From Faecalicatena sp. (lineage in GTDB: Bacteria; Bacillota; Clostridia; Lachnospirales; Lachnospiraceae): a stretch of 6,697 nucleotides of DNA. Position numbers and translations under genes: made by a program. The number at the start of each line of letters is the position of its first letter. Within the stretch, counting starts at the first letter, position 1. The notes under the pieces are model-generated. The model searched no databases. It was not told where the DNA came from and saw only the letters and a program-made list of their open reading frames with translations. Below, one piece after another: positions 1 through 5,733 of the stretch. The stretch is taken from contig VSNK01000294.1 in NCBI GenBank assembly GCA_009774255.1, forward strand, positions 1-6,697. The letters run 5' to 3'.

Positions 1-2
1 TT

Positions 3-122
3 GCGATTATTGAATTCCTCTACATGAATTCTAAAGAGCTGATTCCTGCGAAACATTTAAAGACTTGGCTTTATCTTTTTTCAGATAACATTTTAGAGGA
101 TGAAATTCTTAAATTTATATAA
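3..122 (+). CDS. 3' end of an unrecognised protein gene, cut by the window edge
   Basis: An open frame enters from the left edge and ends at TAA 120-122, giving 39 visible residues that finish ...EDEILKFI. The stretch contains WLYLF and an acidic helix-like tail, typical of the end of a folded soluble protein, but I do not recognise a family. It is in the same reading frame as the pentapeptide gene that follows, with only GAG ATA between its TAA and that gene's TTG. It is therefore either the preceding operon gene or the front part of one longer gene broken by this stop codon. The start and most of the protein lie outside the window, so no function can be given. Confidence 0.5.
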   Translation, partial: AIIEFLYMNSKELIPAKHLKTWLYLFSDNILEDEILKFI

Positions 123-128
123 GAGATA

Positions 129-998
129 TTGTTAAATGAAAGCTTTGTAGTGGATGGAGTTAGAATAACAAAACAGCATTTTTCCGATATTCTTATCGAT
201 GTGTTTACTCAGGGATTTAACACGAATTATCCATTTTTTATTACTGATGAGAATAGGAGGTGCAGCAAAATTTGCGTGAATTCTTACCATGAATTAGAGG
301 AAAAGGTTCGAGTTTATGAGAATAATTTAAGTAAATTATTGAAGATGTTTGTTGGGTTAGAAACAGATAAAACAGAAGACGAGATGTTGGATTTGTCATG
401 TGCGGAGTTTTCCAAAGCAAATATGATGTGGTGGGTATTTGATAATACAATATTGAATGAAAGTCATTTTGAAGAAAGTATTATTTCGGGTGCATCATTC
501 AGAAATTGTATCATGCGGAATTGTATTATGCTTTCCGGAGTCGCTGACAGAGCGGAATTTAACAACGCAGATTTATGTGATGCAGATTTTTCCGGTGCAC
601 AGTTGTGTGTTGCTAATTTTACAGGAGCGTTACTGGAAAGAACGGTTTTCGAGATTAGTAATTTGGAAGGAGCCTATTTTTGTGGCACAAAATTAAAAGA
701 AACAAATTTTGCTTCTGCCAATTTGACTGCCGTGAACTTTGATGAGACGGTGCTTATAGATGCGGATTTCCATGGGGCAGATCTTACGAGGGCTGATTTT
801 AGTAATGTAGAGATAGAGAGTGCTGATTGGAGAAATTGCATTATGGAAATGACAAAGTTAAATGGTGTAAAAATAGCGCAGTTTGATCTGGATGATCTCA
901 ATATTGTGGAGATGCTTGCGGAAGCAGATTTAGAGTTTGCGGATTGGACTGGCGTAAGTGAAGAAAAAAAGAGATTGCTGATAAAGGGAGGTGAGTAG
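129..998 (+). CDS. Pentapeptide-repeat protein with a non-repeat N-terminal domain
   Basis: The 289-residue product has two parts. Residues 1-75 form a non-repeat domain ending in a likely helix or short coiled coil (about 54-76). Residues about 88-245 are tandem pentapeptide repeats of the A(D/N)LXX / A(D/N)FXX type, for example NNADLCDADFSGAQL (146-159) and DADFHGADLTRADF (211-224). A further copy (EADLEFADW, 265-273) lies near the C-terminus. Such repeats are known to fold as a right-handed quadrilateral beta-helix; family members range from gyrase-binding DNA mimics to scaffolds, and nothing here points to one of these. There is no signal peptide or membrane segment, so the protein is probably cytosolic. 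The start is uncertain: TTG 129 has AAGAG only three bases upstream, and GTG 150 is an alternative with GAAAG seven bases before it. The stop at 996-998 lies one base before the next gene's ATG, so the two are probably translationally coupled. The repeat assignment is firm; the function is unknown. Confidence 0.9.
   Translation: MLNESFVVDGVRITKQHFSDILIDVFTQGFNTNYPFFITDENRRCSKICVNSYHELEEKVRVYENNLSKLLKMFVGLETDKTEDEMLDLSCAEFSKANMMWWVFDNTILNESHFEESIISGASFRNCIMRNCIMLSGVADRAEFNNADLCDADFSGAQLCVANFTGALLERTVFEISNLEGAYFCGTKLKETNFASANLTAVNFDETVLIDADFHGADLTRADFSNVEIESADWRNCIMEMTKLNGVKIAQFDLDDLNIVEMLAEADLEFADWTGVSEEKKRLLIKGGE
986..993 (+). promoter_or_regulatory. Strong ribosome binding site that fixes the start of the DUF2806-like gene
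   Basis: GGGAGGTG lies six bases before ATG 1000 and is nearly a full match to the 16S rRNA tail. It overlaps the last codons of the pentapeptide gene. The alternative GTG at 991 falls inside this site and has no site of its own, so ATG 1000 is chosen. Confidence 0.85.
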
Positions 999-999
999 G

Positions 1000-1971
1000 A
1001 TGAATATGGAACTGCTTAACACAGGTTTACATATAGGAAAGATAGTAATAACTTCTCCGGCCGTTCAGGGCGTTGTATCTTCGTTAATAACAACATTATT
1101 TGTCCGAAGAGGAGAAAATATTAAAGCAATAGAAGCTTTTAAGGCGCGTGAATTTGAAAAAGTTGCAAATGAATTATTAAATGAAGGAAAGTTATCATAT
1201 GTTGAGCTTTATAAATGCAGGAACTTTTTAAAAGTAGCCAAACGGGCGGACGAAGTGATTGCTGATCTGCGTAACGATGACACAGAATCAGAGCAAAGCA
1301 GCGGCAATAAAGATAAATTTAGTTTTGACTGGTTGATGCGCTTTTTTGATGCGGTAGGGAATATTAGTAATGATGAGCTACAGAGATTATGGGGGAAAGT
1401 ATTGGCAAATGAAATTACAAGACCAAAATCATGCGCCCTCCGGACATTAGATATGGTTCGGAATATGCCGCCGGAAGAAGCAAAGACTTTTTCTCTTTTG
1501 TGCCGATATGTCATGCAGAGTGGAGACTCATATTATATTGATTCGGCTGGTTTTTTCTGTGAAGAAGATGGTCATCAAGAGTGCCGTGAGTATATACAAA
1601 AATTAAAACTGTCATATGAAGAACATATTGTGCCTTTGCTGGAGGCAGGCGCGCTTAGTATAGATCATGACTTGGCAATTTATATTAGTAAAGATAATAA
1701 CTTGGAATTTCATAATGATAAATTATGCGGTGTTGTTATGAGCTATGATGATAAGCCGATTTTATTTCAGCGAGAAGCATATTTCCTTACTTATAGTGGA
1801 AAAGAGCTGTTTCATGTCATTCATGATGTTGCTGAGTATGAAGCTGATGAAGAATATGCTTTATTATGTCTGCAGGAAATAAAAAAGCAGAATCCGAAGT
1901 TTTATGTTGGTGCATTTTCACGCTTGGATGAAAATGATTTAAGTGCTGATTTATTGAAAGAAGAGAGCTAA
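1000..1971 (+). CDS. DUF2806-family-like protein, function unknown
   Basis: The product is 323 residues from ATG 1000. Residues about 108-168 carry the pattern I associate with DUF2806: FDWLMRFFDAVGNIS, then DELQRLWGKVLANEI, then the CALRTLDMVRNMPPEEAKTF block. A second region (about 205-275) has the LLEAGALS and LTYSGKELFHVI elements, resembling a small winged or beta-rich tail domain. Residues 15-35 (starting IVITSPAVQG) are hydrophobic enough to form a membrane-touching or amphipathic helix, but this is not a clear transmembrane segment. Residues 40-90 look helical (YKCRNFLKVAKRADE at 71-85). DUF2806 has no biochemical role known to me. The gene begins one base after the pentapeptide gene with a strong ribosome binding site, so the two are very likely made together and may act together. 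Its AT-rich composition matches its upstream neighbour. Family call fairly confident; function not assignable. Confidence 0.75.
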   Translation: MNMELLNTGLHIGKIVITSPAVQGVVSSLITTLFVRRGENIKAIEAFKAREFEKVANELLNEGKLSYVELYKCRNFLKVAKRADEVIADLRNDDTESEQSSGNKDKFSFDWLMRFFDAVGNISNDELQRLWGKVLANEITRPKSCALRTLDMVRNMPPEEAKTFSLLCRYVMQSGDSYYIDSAGFFCEEDGHQECREYIQKLKLSYEEHIVPLLEAGALSIDHDLAIYISKDNNLEFHNDKLCGVVMSYDDKPILFQREAYFLTYSGKELFHVIHDVAEYEADEEYALLCLQEIKKQNPKFYVGAFSRLDENDLSADLLKEES

Positions 1972-1998
1972 AAGAATTGCCGTTTGATTTGGGGCAAT

Positions 1999-2021
1999 AA
2001 TATGAGGAAACAATATGAGGA
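1999..2021 (+). repeat. Duplicated 10-bp ribosome-binding/start segment (AATATGAGGA twice)
   Basis: AATATGAGGA occurs at 1999-2008 and again at 2012-2021, 13 bp apart. Each copy holds both an ATG and a GAGGA. The first copy's GAGG (2004-2007) is well placed for ATG 2015. The second copy's GAGG (2017-2020) is well placed for the in-frame ATG 2027 or 2030. ATG 2002 in the first copy opens a 13-codon frame that closes at TAG 2041-2043. Which start is used cannot be settled by eye. Confidence 0.7.
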
Positions 2022-3097
2022 CAAGAATGATGGAAAAGGATAGCAAGGATATATTTCCAAATCAGCCTGAAATACCATTCATGGAAAAGTTCATGGTTCC
2101 GCAGATGTATGAACTGTTCAAATTCGGAGGAAGCAGCGTGAAGGACGGAGAAAGAGAGATCCAAAGAATGCTGCAGTATTTTTCCGGCGATTTTACAGAA
2201 GAACAGTTACGGAAAAACATGGAGAGATATAATCTGCAAAACATGTTTGCCGTAGTGAAAGAATATTTTAAAAAGGAATACGGATATGAGGGGGATGGGA
2301 TAACCTTAAGCAACCGCTATCAGCAGACGATTAACAGCTATATATACAACGACAAAGAAAATCCGGCGTTTGTTCATATTGATGAGTTGTTTGAATCAAC
2401 AGTGATCGCATTTTTTCTTGCCATGCTTAAATGGTCAAAGGAGTTTGAGAATCTGGATGTTTATAGTGAGTGCTTCCGTTATATCCTGTTTCTGATGAAT
2501 AACGTCTGTATTTTTGGAGAAATGCAGGGACAGTATGCAAACGATGTGCTGCTGCAGTTGGTATCCGGCGATGTGCAGATATTGCAGCTTGCAGAGGATT
2601 GTTACTGGACTGTTGTAGTTTTCAGCCTGGCGCATGAGGTTGCACATGCGTATCTGGCAAGCATTGGGAAAATGTATTCCGAGCGGCATCCGGAGAAGGA
2701 AGAGTATGATGCAGACATGATAGCATATCATATTGTGCTGAGAATTATCATAGAAAACGATGGAGATAAGCGGATTTTGGAAGAATATACATACCTTGCA
2801 CCCATGATGTATATGGATTTCTTTGATTTATATTATTATACAGACAGGGTGCTGTATAAGACCAGATTTTATGATCCGCAGCATCCTCTGCCGGGTGACA
2901 GAAAGAACAGGCTGTTTGCGATTGTTAATAAAGATGAATATGATTTCGATACGGTAGATGGGAATCATCTGTATAGCGGATTTCTGGATGTATATGATGA
3001 ATATAAAGATCAGGTACTCCTGAAAATGGAAAAGGGGAAGCTTGATAAGGTTCTTCATATAAAAAGAAGAAATCAGATGAGAGGAGAGCAGCTATGA
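2015..3097 (+). CDS. Soluble zinc metallopeptidase (HEXXH...ExxAD gluzincin type)
   Basis: The 360-residue product has a zinc-binding HEVAH motif at 207-211, inside the helix-like stretch VVFSLAHEVAHAYLASIG. A second motif, EYDAD at 230-234, fits the ExxAD pattern that supplies the third zinc ligand (E230) in M48-like and related gluzincins. DPQHPLPGDRKNRLF (287-301) resembles the HP...R element that follows in such peptidases. Together they support an active metallo-endopeptidase. Residues 1-120 are unrecognised; 123-165 are helical and hydrophobic but not clearly transmembrane, and no signal peptide is seen, so action in the cytosol is likely. The overall plan (HEXXH in mid-protein, no membrane helices) also recalls the Lit/U49 phage-exclusion peptidases, though I cannot show homology. 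The start is ATG 2015, with ATG 2027/2030 as alternatives. The stop overlaps the next ATG by 4 nt. Peptidase class is confident; substrate unknown. Confidence 0.8.
   Translation: MRTRMMEKDSKDIFPNQPEIPFMEKFMVPQMYELFKFGGSSVKDGEREIQRMLQYFSGDFTEEQLRKNMERYNLQNMFAVVKEYFKKEYGYEGDGITLSNRYQQTINSYIYNDKENPAFVHIDELFESTVIAFFLAMLKWSKEFENLDVYSECFRYILFLMNNVCIFGEMQGQYANDVLLQLVSGDVQILQLAEDCYWTVVVFSLAHEVAHAYLASIGKMYSERHPEKEEYDADMIAYHIVLRIIIENDGDKRILEEYTYLAPMMYMDFFDLYYYTDRVLYKTRFYDPQHPLPGDRKNRLFAIVNKDEYDFDTVDGNHLYSGFLDVYDEYKDQVLLKMEKGKLDKVLHIKRRNQMRGEQL
3081..3086 (+). promoter_or_regulatory. Ribosome binding site for the overlapping downstream gene
   Basis: GAGGAG sits seven bases before ATG 3094, inside the last codons of the peptidase gene. 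Together with the ATGA overlap (3094-3097) it points to coupled translation and matched protein amounts. Confidence 0.75.
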
Positions 3098-3666
3098 CGA
3101 GGCAGGAAGCGTTAGATTATGACAATGAATTAAAGAACAAATTGGCTCTGGAAGCTGATATGCTTGGGTTAGAAGAAAGTACAGGGAACAGTATTGTAGA
3201 TAATTATATTATGGTAATTCCGGATGATGCGAGAAAAGGGATGGTTTTTCTGGGAAATGAAGCTGTTTCTTATAAATTCGGAAATATCAGAATGGATTTC
3301 AAAAAGGCAATCGCGGCGGGTATTGAACTGTTGGCGTCTGTCAGTTGTCCGGAAAGTCTTTTCAATTATCTGCAGCTATTGATCGCAGGGGCGCTTTTTA
3401 TCCAGAAAGCAACGAGGCAGGATATAGGGAAGAATGAGGCATATATTGTATATTACCTTCATATAAGAAATGGATATGAGACAGGGATAGAGGAGGAAGC
3501 TTTTATAAACGATTTCTCAAAATGGTATAAAGAAAAGAATGAAAACATTCTTGAACCGGCAGAAATTAGACACGCAATTGAGAATCTGTGCCATTGGAAA
3601 GTGGTAGATATAGATGATGGGGAAATATGGCTGAAAGAGATGGTTGTGGGTTCTATGGAGCCATAA
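3094..3666 (+). CDS. 190-aa protein of unknown family, possible C-terminal winged helix; partner of the metallopeptidase
   Basis: I do not recognise the family. The N-terminal 30 residues are helical and charged. Residues about 36-62 look like beta strands (NYIMVIPDD, GMVFLGNEAVSYKFG), and 68-106 form one or two helices with a hydrophobic face (LLIAGALFIQKA). Residues about 113-183 could be a winged helix: helix (EAYIVYYLHIRNG), helix (EEEAFINDFSKWYK), recognition-like helix (EPAEIRHAIENLCHW), then a two-strand wing (KVVDIDDGEIWLKEMVV). No signal peptide or catalytic motif is visible. The ATG overlaps the peptidase stop by 4 nt, so the two proteins are probably co-produced and may bind each other; this one could be the peptidase's substrate, regulator or inhibitor. 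That relation is inferred from gene order only. The gene is certain as a coding region; its role is open. Confidence 0.7.
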   Translation: MTRQEALDYDNELKNKLALEADMLGLEESTGNSIVDNYIMVIPDDARKGMVFLGNEAVSYKFGNIRMDFKKAIAAGIELLASVSCPESLFNYLQLLIAGALFIQKATRQDIGKNEAYIVYYLHIRNGYETGIEEEAFINDFSKWYKEKNENILEPAEIRHAIENLCHWKVVDIDDGEIWLKEMVVGSMEP

Positions 3667-3699
3667 AGTGAAAAGTGTGGGAAATTATATGTCAGCTTA

Positions 3700-3704
3700 A
3701 GGAG
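3700..3704 (+). promoter_or_regulatory. Ribosome binding site that fixes the MutS-like start
   Basis: AGGAG lies six bases before ATG 3711. An in-frame GTG at 3675 would add 12 residues but has no suitable site before it, so ATG 3711 is preferred. Confidence 0.75.
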
Positions 3705-3710
3705 AGTCCT

Positions 3711-5582
3711 ATGGAAAACGTTGAAAATGTTGAGGAAGATCTTAAACAAAATACTTATATTATGTATGAGAAACGGTATGAATCCTGCCAGAAAAAATTA
3801 GATAAACTGGCCCTGGTATCCGACAGGGTATCGCTTTTGCGCGGCATTACTTTTGTCATTGCAGGACTGCTTCTTTTGCTTGGGTATCAGCAGAAAAGCC
3901 CTGCGCTGTTTGTGCTTGCTGCCGGGTTTGGACTTTCCTTTCTCTTGTTGGTGATCTATCATGGCAAGCTGGAAGAGGAACAGGCATGCCTGAAAGATTC
4001 GCAGTCTGTTGTGAAGGATTACATGGCACGTTTTGACGATGGATGGAAAAGCTTTCCTGTGGACGGATCGCGGTATTTAAGAGATGGTTTTTTAGAGGCC
4101 AGGGATTTGGATCTGTTTGGCAAAAGCTCTCTTTATCAATATATTTGCACAGCAAGCACCATTTGGGGCCAGGATCAGCTTGCCCTTTGGCTGAGCCTGC
4201 CGGGCAGAGGGCAAGCGCCGGATTCTGCTTTGCAGATATCTCAGGAGATGAAAAGCCGCCAACAGGCAGTTGCAGAGCTGGCGCAAAAGCCGGAATTCTG
4301 TATGGAGCTTGAAGCCGGTGCAAGGCGTTTGAGAGAGACCGAATATGATAAATCCAGAAAAATGATGGATAACTTTTTTCAAACCCTGAAAGTGAGAAAT
4401 TATTTTCCGATGGTTTACCGGATACTCATTAGATTTTTCCCGCTTCTTGCGCTGACCTTTTTATTTTCTGCCTTATTGGGAATCCACAGATATTTGACAA
4501 TGCCTCTTTTCGTTTTTCTCGTATTTGTTCAGTTGATGTCTGCCTTCCTTGGATTTTATTGGAATAACAAGGTTTTGTCACCGATCTATCAGATGAATAA
4601 GACCATTACCCCGTACCGGAAATTGTTTCAGCTTTTGGAACAGGAGTCATTTGACAGCCCCTATCTTAGAGAATTGCAGAAAACTCTGCAGAAAAATGGT
4701 ACTGCTTCCGCTGCCTTAAAAGAGCTGGAGGAGATCTCTGACGCTGTGTGCGCACGCCACAATATCTATGCATTTGTGCTCTATAACGGACTATTTTTGC
4801 ATGATTATTATTGCATGGAGAGATATGGGAAATGGAAAGATAATTACAGGGACAGTTTGGAGTCTTGGGTTAAGGAATTGGGAAAGGCCGAAGCCTTAAT
4901 AAGCTTAAGCGTAATCTGTCATACCAGGAAGTCCCATTGTCTGCCTGTAATCGTGGATTCCAGGCGTCCCATATTAAAAGCTTCAAATATCAGACATCCG
5001 TTGATAAAGGAGCCAGTGGCAGTAGGGAATGATATTAATCTGACCCATAGCGCCTGCATTATAACAGGCTCCAACATGTCAGGGAAAACAACGTTTATGC
5101 GCAGCATAGGCATTAATTTAGTCCTCGCCTATGCCGGTGGATTCTGCACTGCGTCAAATCTGCAGCTCTCTCTTATGGAGTTATGTACATCCATCCGCAC
5201 GGAGGATAACGTGAACGAGGGAATCTCCACATTTTATGCAGAGTTGCTGCGTATCAAGCAGATGATTGAGGTCAGTAAAAAGCAGGTTCCCATGATTTCC
5301 CTGATTGATGAAATCTACAAAGGAACAAATTCAAAGGACAGGATTTTTGCGGCTAAAGAGACCATACGGAATTTGTCATGGCCATATACTTTCACGTTGG
5401 TTACCACTCATGATTTTGAGCTGTGTGATTTGGAAAATGATTTAGGCATTGATGCGAAAAATTATCATTTTACAGAGCATTATAAGGGAAACAGGATTCT
5501 TTTTGACTATAAATTAAGGGAAGGACGCTGTACGACTACAAATGCACGGTATCTGCTGCGTATGGCGGGAATCTTAAAGTAG
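3711..5582 (+). CDS. Membrane-associated MutS-family ATPase, not a canonical mismatch-repair MutS
   Basis: The product is 623 residues from ATG 3711. Two hydrophobic hairpins are predicted to cross the membrane, at about 45-58 with 65-83 and at 238-258 with 263-284. Between them, 132-161 (DLDLFGKSSLYQ...LALWL) matches the entry into the MutS core/lever domain, and 300-400 is the helical remainder. The C-terminal ATPase is complete: Walker A GSNMSGKTT (453-461), the EGISTFYAEL signature (503-512), Walker B LIDE with D533 and E534 followed by the IYKGTNSKDR loop, and TTHD (565-568). The ending RYLLRMAGI also fits MutS proteins. There is no N-terminal mismatch-reading domain and no C-terminal Smr nuclease, so it is neither MutS1 nor MutS2. 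Membrane-bound MutS homologues of this plan occur in Firmicutes and Bacteroidetes, often annotated as mismatch repair proteins without evidence. It lies 44 nt after the 190-aa gene and is richer in G+C than the genes to its left, so it may belong to the host backbone rather than the cassette. Confidence 0.85.
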   Translation: MENVENVEEDLKQNTYIMYEKRYESCQKKLDKLALVSDRVSLLRGITFVIAGLLLLLGYQQKSPALFVLAAGFGLSFLLLVIYHGKLEEEQACLKDSQSVVKDYMARFDDGWKSFPVDGSRYLRDGFLEARDLDLFGKSSLYQYICTASTIWGQDQLALWLSLPGRGQAPDSALQISQEMKSRQQAVAELAQKPEFCMELEAGARRLRETEYDKSRKMMDNFFQTLKVRNYFPMVYRILIRFFPLLALTFLFSALLGIHRYLTMPLFVFLVFVQLMSAFLGFYWNNKVLSPIYQMNKTITPYRKLFQLLEQESFDSPYLRELQKTLQKNGTASAALKELEEISDAVCARHNIYAFVLYNGLFLHDYYCMERYGKWKDNYRDSLESWVKELGKAEALISLSVICHTRKSHCLPVIVDSRRPILKASNIRHPLIKEPVAVGNDINLTHSACIITGSNMSGKTTFMRSIGINLVLAYAGGFCTASNLQLSLMELCTSIRTEDNVNEGISTFYAELLRIKQMIEVSKKQVPMISLIDEIYKGTNSKDRIFAAKETIRNLSWPYTFTLVTTHDFELCDLENDLGIDAKNYHFTEHYKGNRILFDYKLREGRCTTTNARYLLRMAGILK

Positions 5583-5594
5583 AGGATTGTGCGG

Positions 5595-5628
5595 AGGAAT
5601 CAAGTGATTTATGTACCACTTGATTTTT
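5595..5628 (+). terminator. Rho-independent terminator after the MutS-like gene
   Basis: AATCAAGTG (5598-5606) pairs perfectly with CACTTGATT (5617-5625) across a 10-nt loop. The stem can be extended outward by G-U and A-U pairs to 5595/5628, and the right arm runs straight into a T-run (5624-5628). The stem is AT-rich, so strength is probably moderate. It sits 13 nt after the stop codon and would close the left-hand transcription unit. Confidence 0.6.
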
Positions 5629-5649
5629 ATCCATTTGATTTTTATCCAT
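5620..5649 (+). repeat. Perfect tandem duplication of 15 bp
   Basis: TTGATTTTTATCCAT is present twice with no spacer, at 5620-5634 and 5635-5649. The first copy forms the 3' arm and T-run of the terminator. The second begins with TTGATT, which serves as the probable -35 box of the next promoter. Confidence 0.9.
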
Positions 5650-5664
5650 AAAATATGTTATAGT
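5635..5664 (+). promoter_or_regulatory. Sigma-A-type promoter of the recombinase-like gene, with extended -10
   Basis: The -35 box is TTGATT (5635-5640, four of six consensus bases). The -10 box is TATAGT (5659-5664, five of six). They are separated by 18 bp and a TGt extension (5656-5658) precedes the -10. Transcription would begin near 5671, about 60 nt before ATG 5734. Confidence 0.6.
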
Positions 5665-5687
5665 ATGAATATATACTTATAACATAT
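5653..5687. promoter_or_regulatory. Operator-like inverted repeat over the -10 and start region
   Basis: ATATGTTATA (5653-5662) and TATAACATAT (5678-5687) are exact reverse complements. Inside them GTAT (5663-5666) and ATAC (5673-5676) extend the symmetry with one bulged T (5677). The left arm covers most of the -10 box and the right arm lies just past the predicted start of transcription, which is where a dimeric repressor would act. Binding by the recombinase-like protein itself is possible, since that fold binds inverted arms, but nothing proves which protein binds. Confidence 0.55.
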
Positions 5688-5692
5688 CGTGA

Positions 5693-5708
5693 ATCCGCTT
5701 CCGCGGAT
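5693..5708 (+). other. Small GC hairpin in the leader of the recombinase-like gene
   Basis: ATCCGC (5693-5698) and GCGGAT (5703-5708) pair around a TTCC loop. The hairpin ends nine bases before the ribosome binding site and has no T-run after it, so it is not a terminator. It may stabilise the mRNA 5' end or influence ribosome access. Confidence 0.4.
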
Positions 5709-5717
5709 CAGTCAACA

Positions 5718-5725
5718 GGGGAGGG
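5718..5725 (+). promoter_or_regulatory. Ribosome binding site that fixes the recombinase-like start
   Basis: GGGGAGGG lies eight bases before ATG 5734. The upstream in-frame GTG 5689 overlaps the palindrome and has no such site, so ATG 5734 is used. Confidence 0.75.
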
Positions 5726-5733
5726 CAGGCCAA

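Noticed and set aside
129..998. Qnr/MfpA-type quinolone-resistance protein
   Set aside because: The protein is longer than these, has a separate N-terminal domain and irregular repeats, and pentapeptide repeats alone do not indicate gyrase binding.
991..999. GTG 991 as start of the DUF2806-like gene
   Set aside because: It lies inside the strong GGGAGGTG ribosome binding site that serves ATG 1000 and has no site of its own.
1976..1998. Inverted repeat ATTGCC...GGCAAT between the DUF2806-like and peptidase genes as a terminator
   Set aside because: Only six pairs around an 11-nt loop and no T-run follows, so it is not a convincing terminator; the two genes may still share a transcript.
1954..2014. 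Separate promoter for the metallopeptidase gene
   Set aside because: TTG-starting hexamers are present, but none has a reasonable -10 box at 16-18 bp spacing.
3675..3710. GTG 3675 as start of the MutS-like gene
   Set aside because: No ribosome binding site precedes it, whereas ATG 3711 has AGGAG six bases upstream; the extra 12 residues look like untranslated leader.
3856..4323. 155-codon open frame on the - strand, and a shorter + frame at 4043-4312
   Set aside because: Both lie wholly inside the MutS-like gene, whose domains are clear; the translations are Pro/Gln/Ala-rich shadows with no recognisable features.
3711..5582. Canonical MutS1 or MutS2
   Set aside because: No N-terminal mismatch-recognition domain and no C-terminal Smr nuclease; it has membrane hairpins that those proteins lack.
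5689..5733. GTG 5689 as start of the recombinase-like gene
   Set aside because: It overlaps the operator-like palindrome, lies only about 20 nt after the predicted transcription start, and lacks a ribosome binding site; ATG 5734 has a very strong one.
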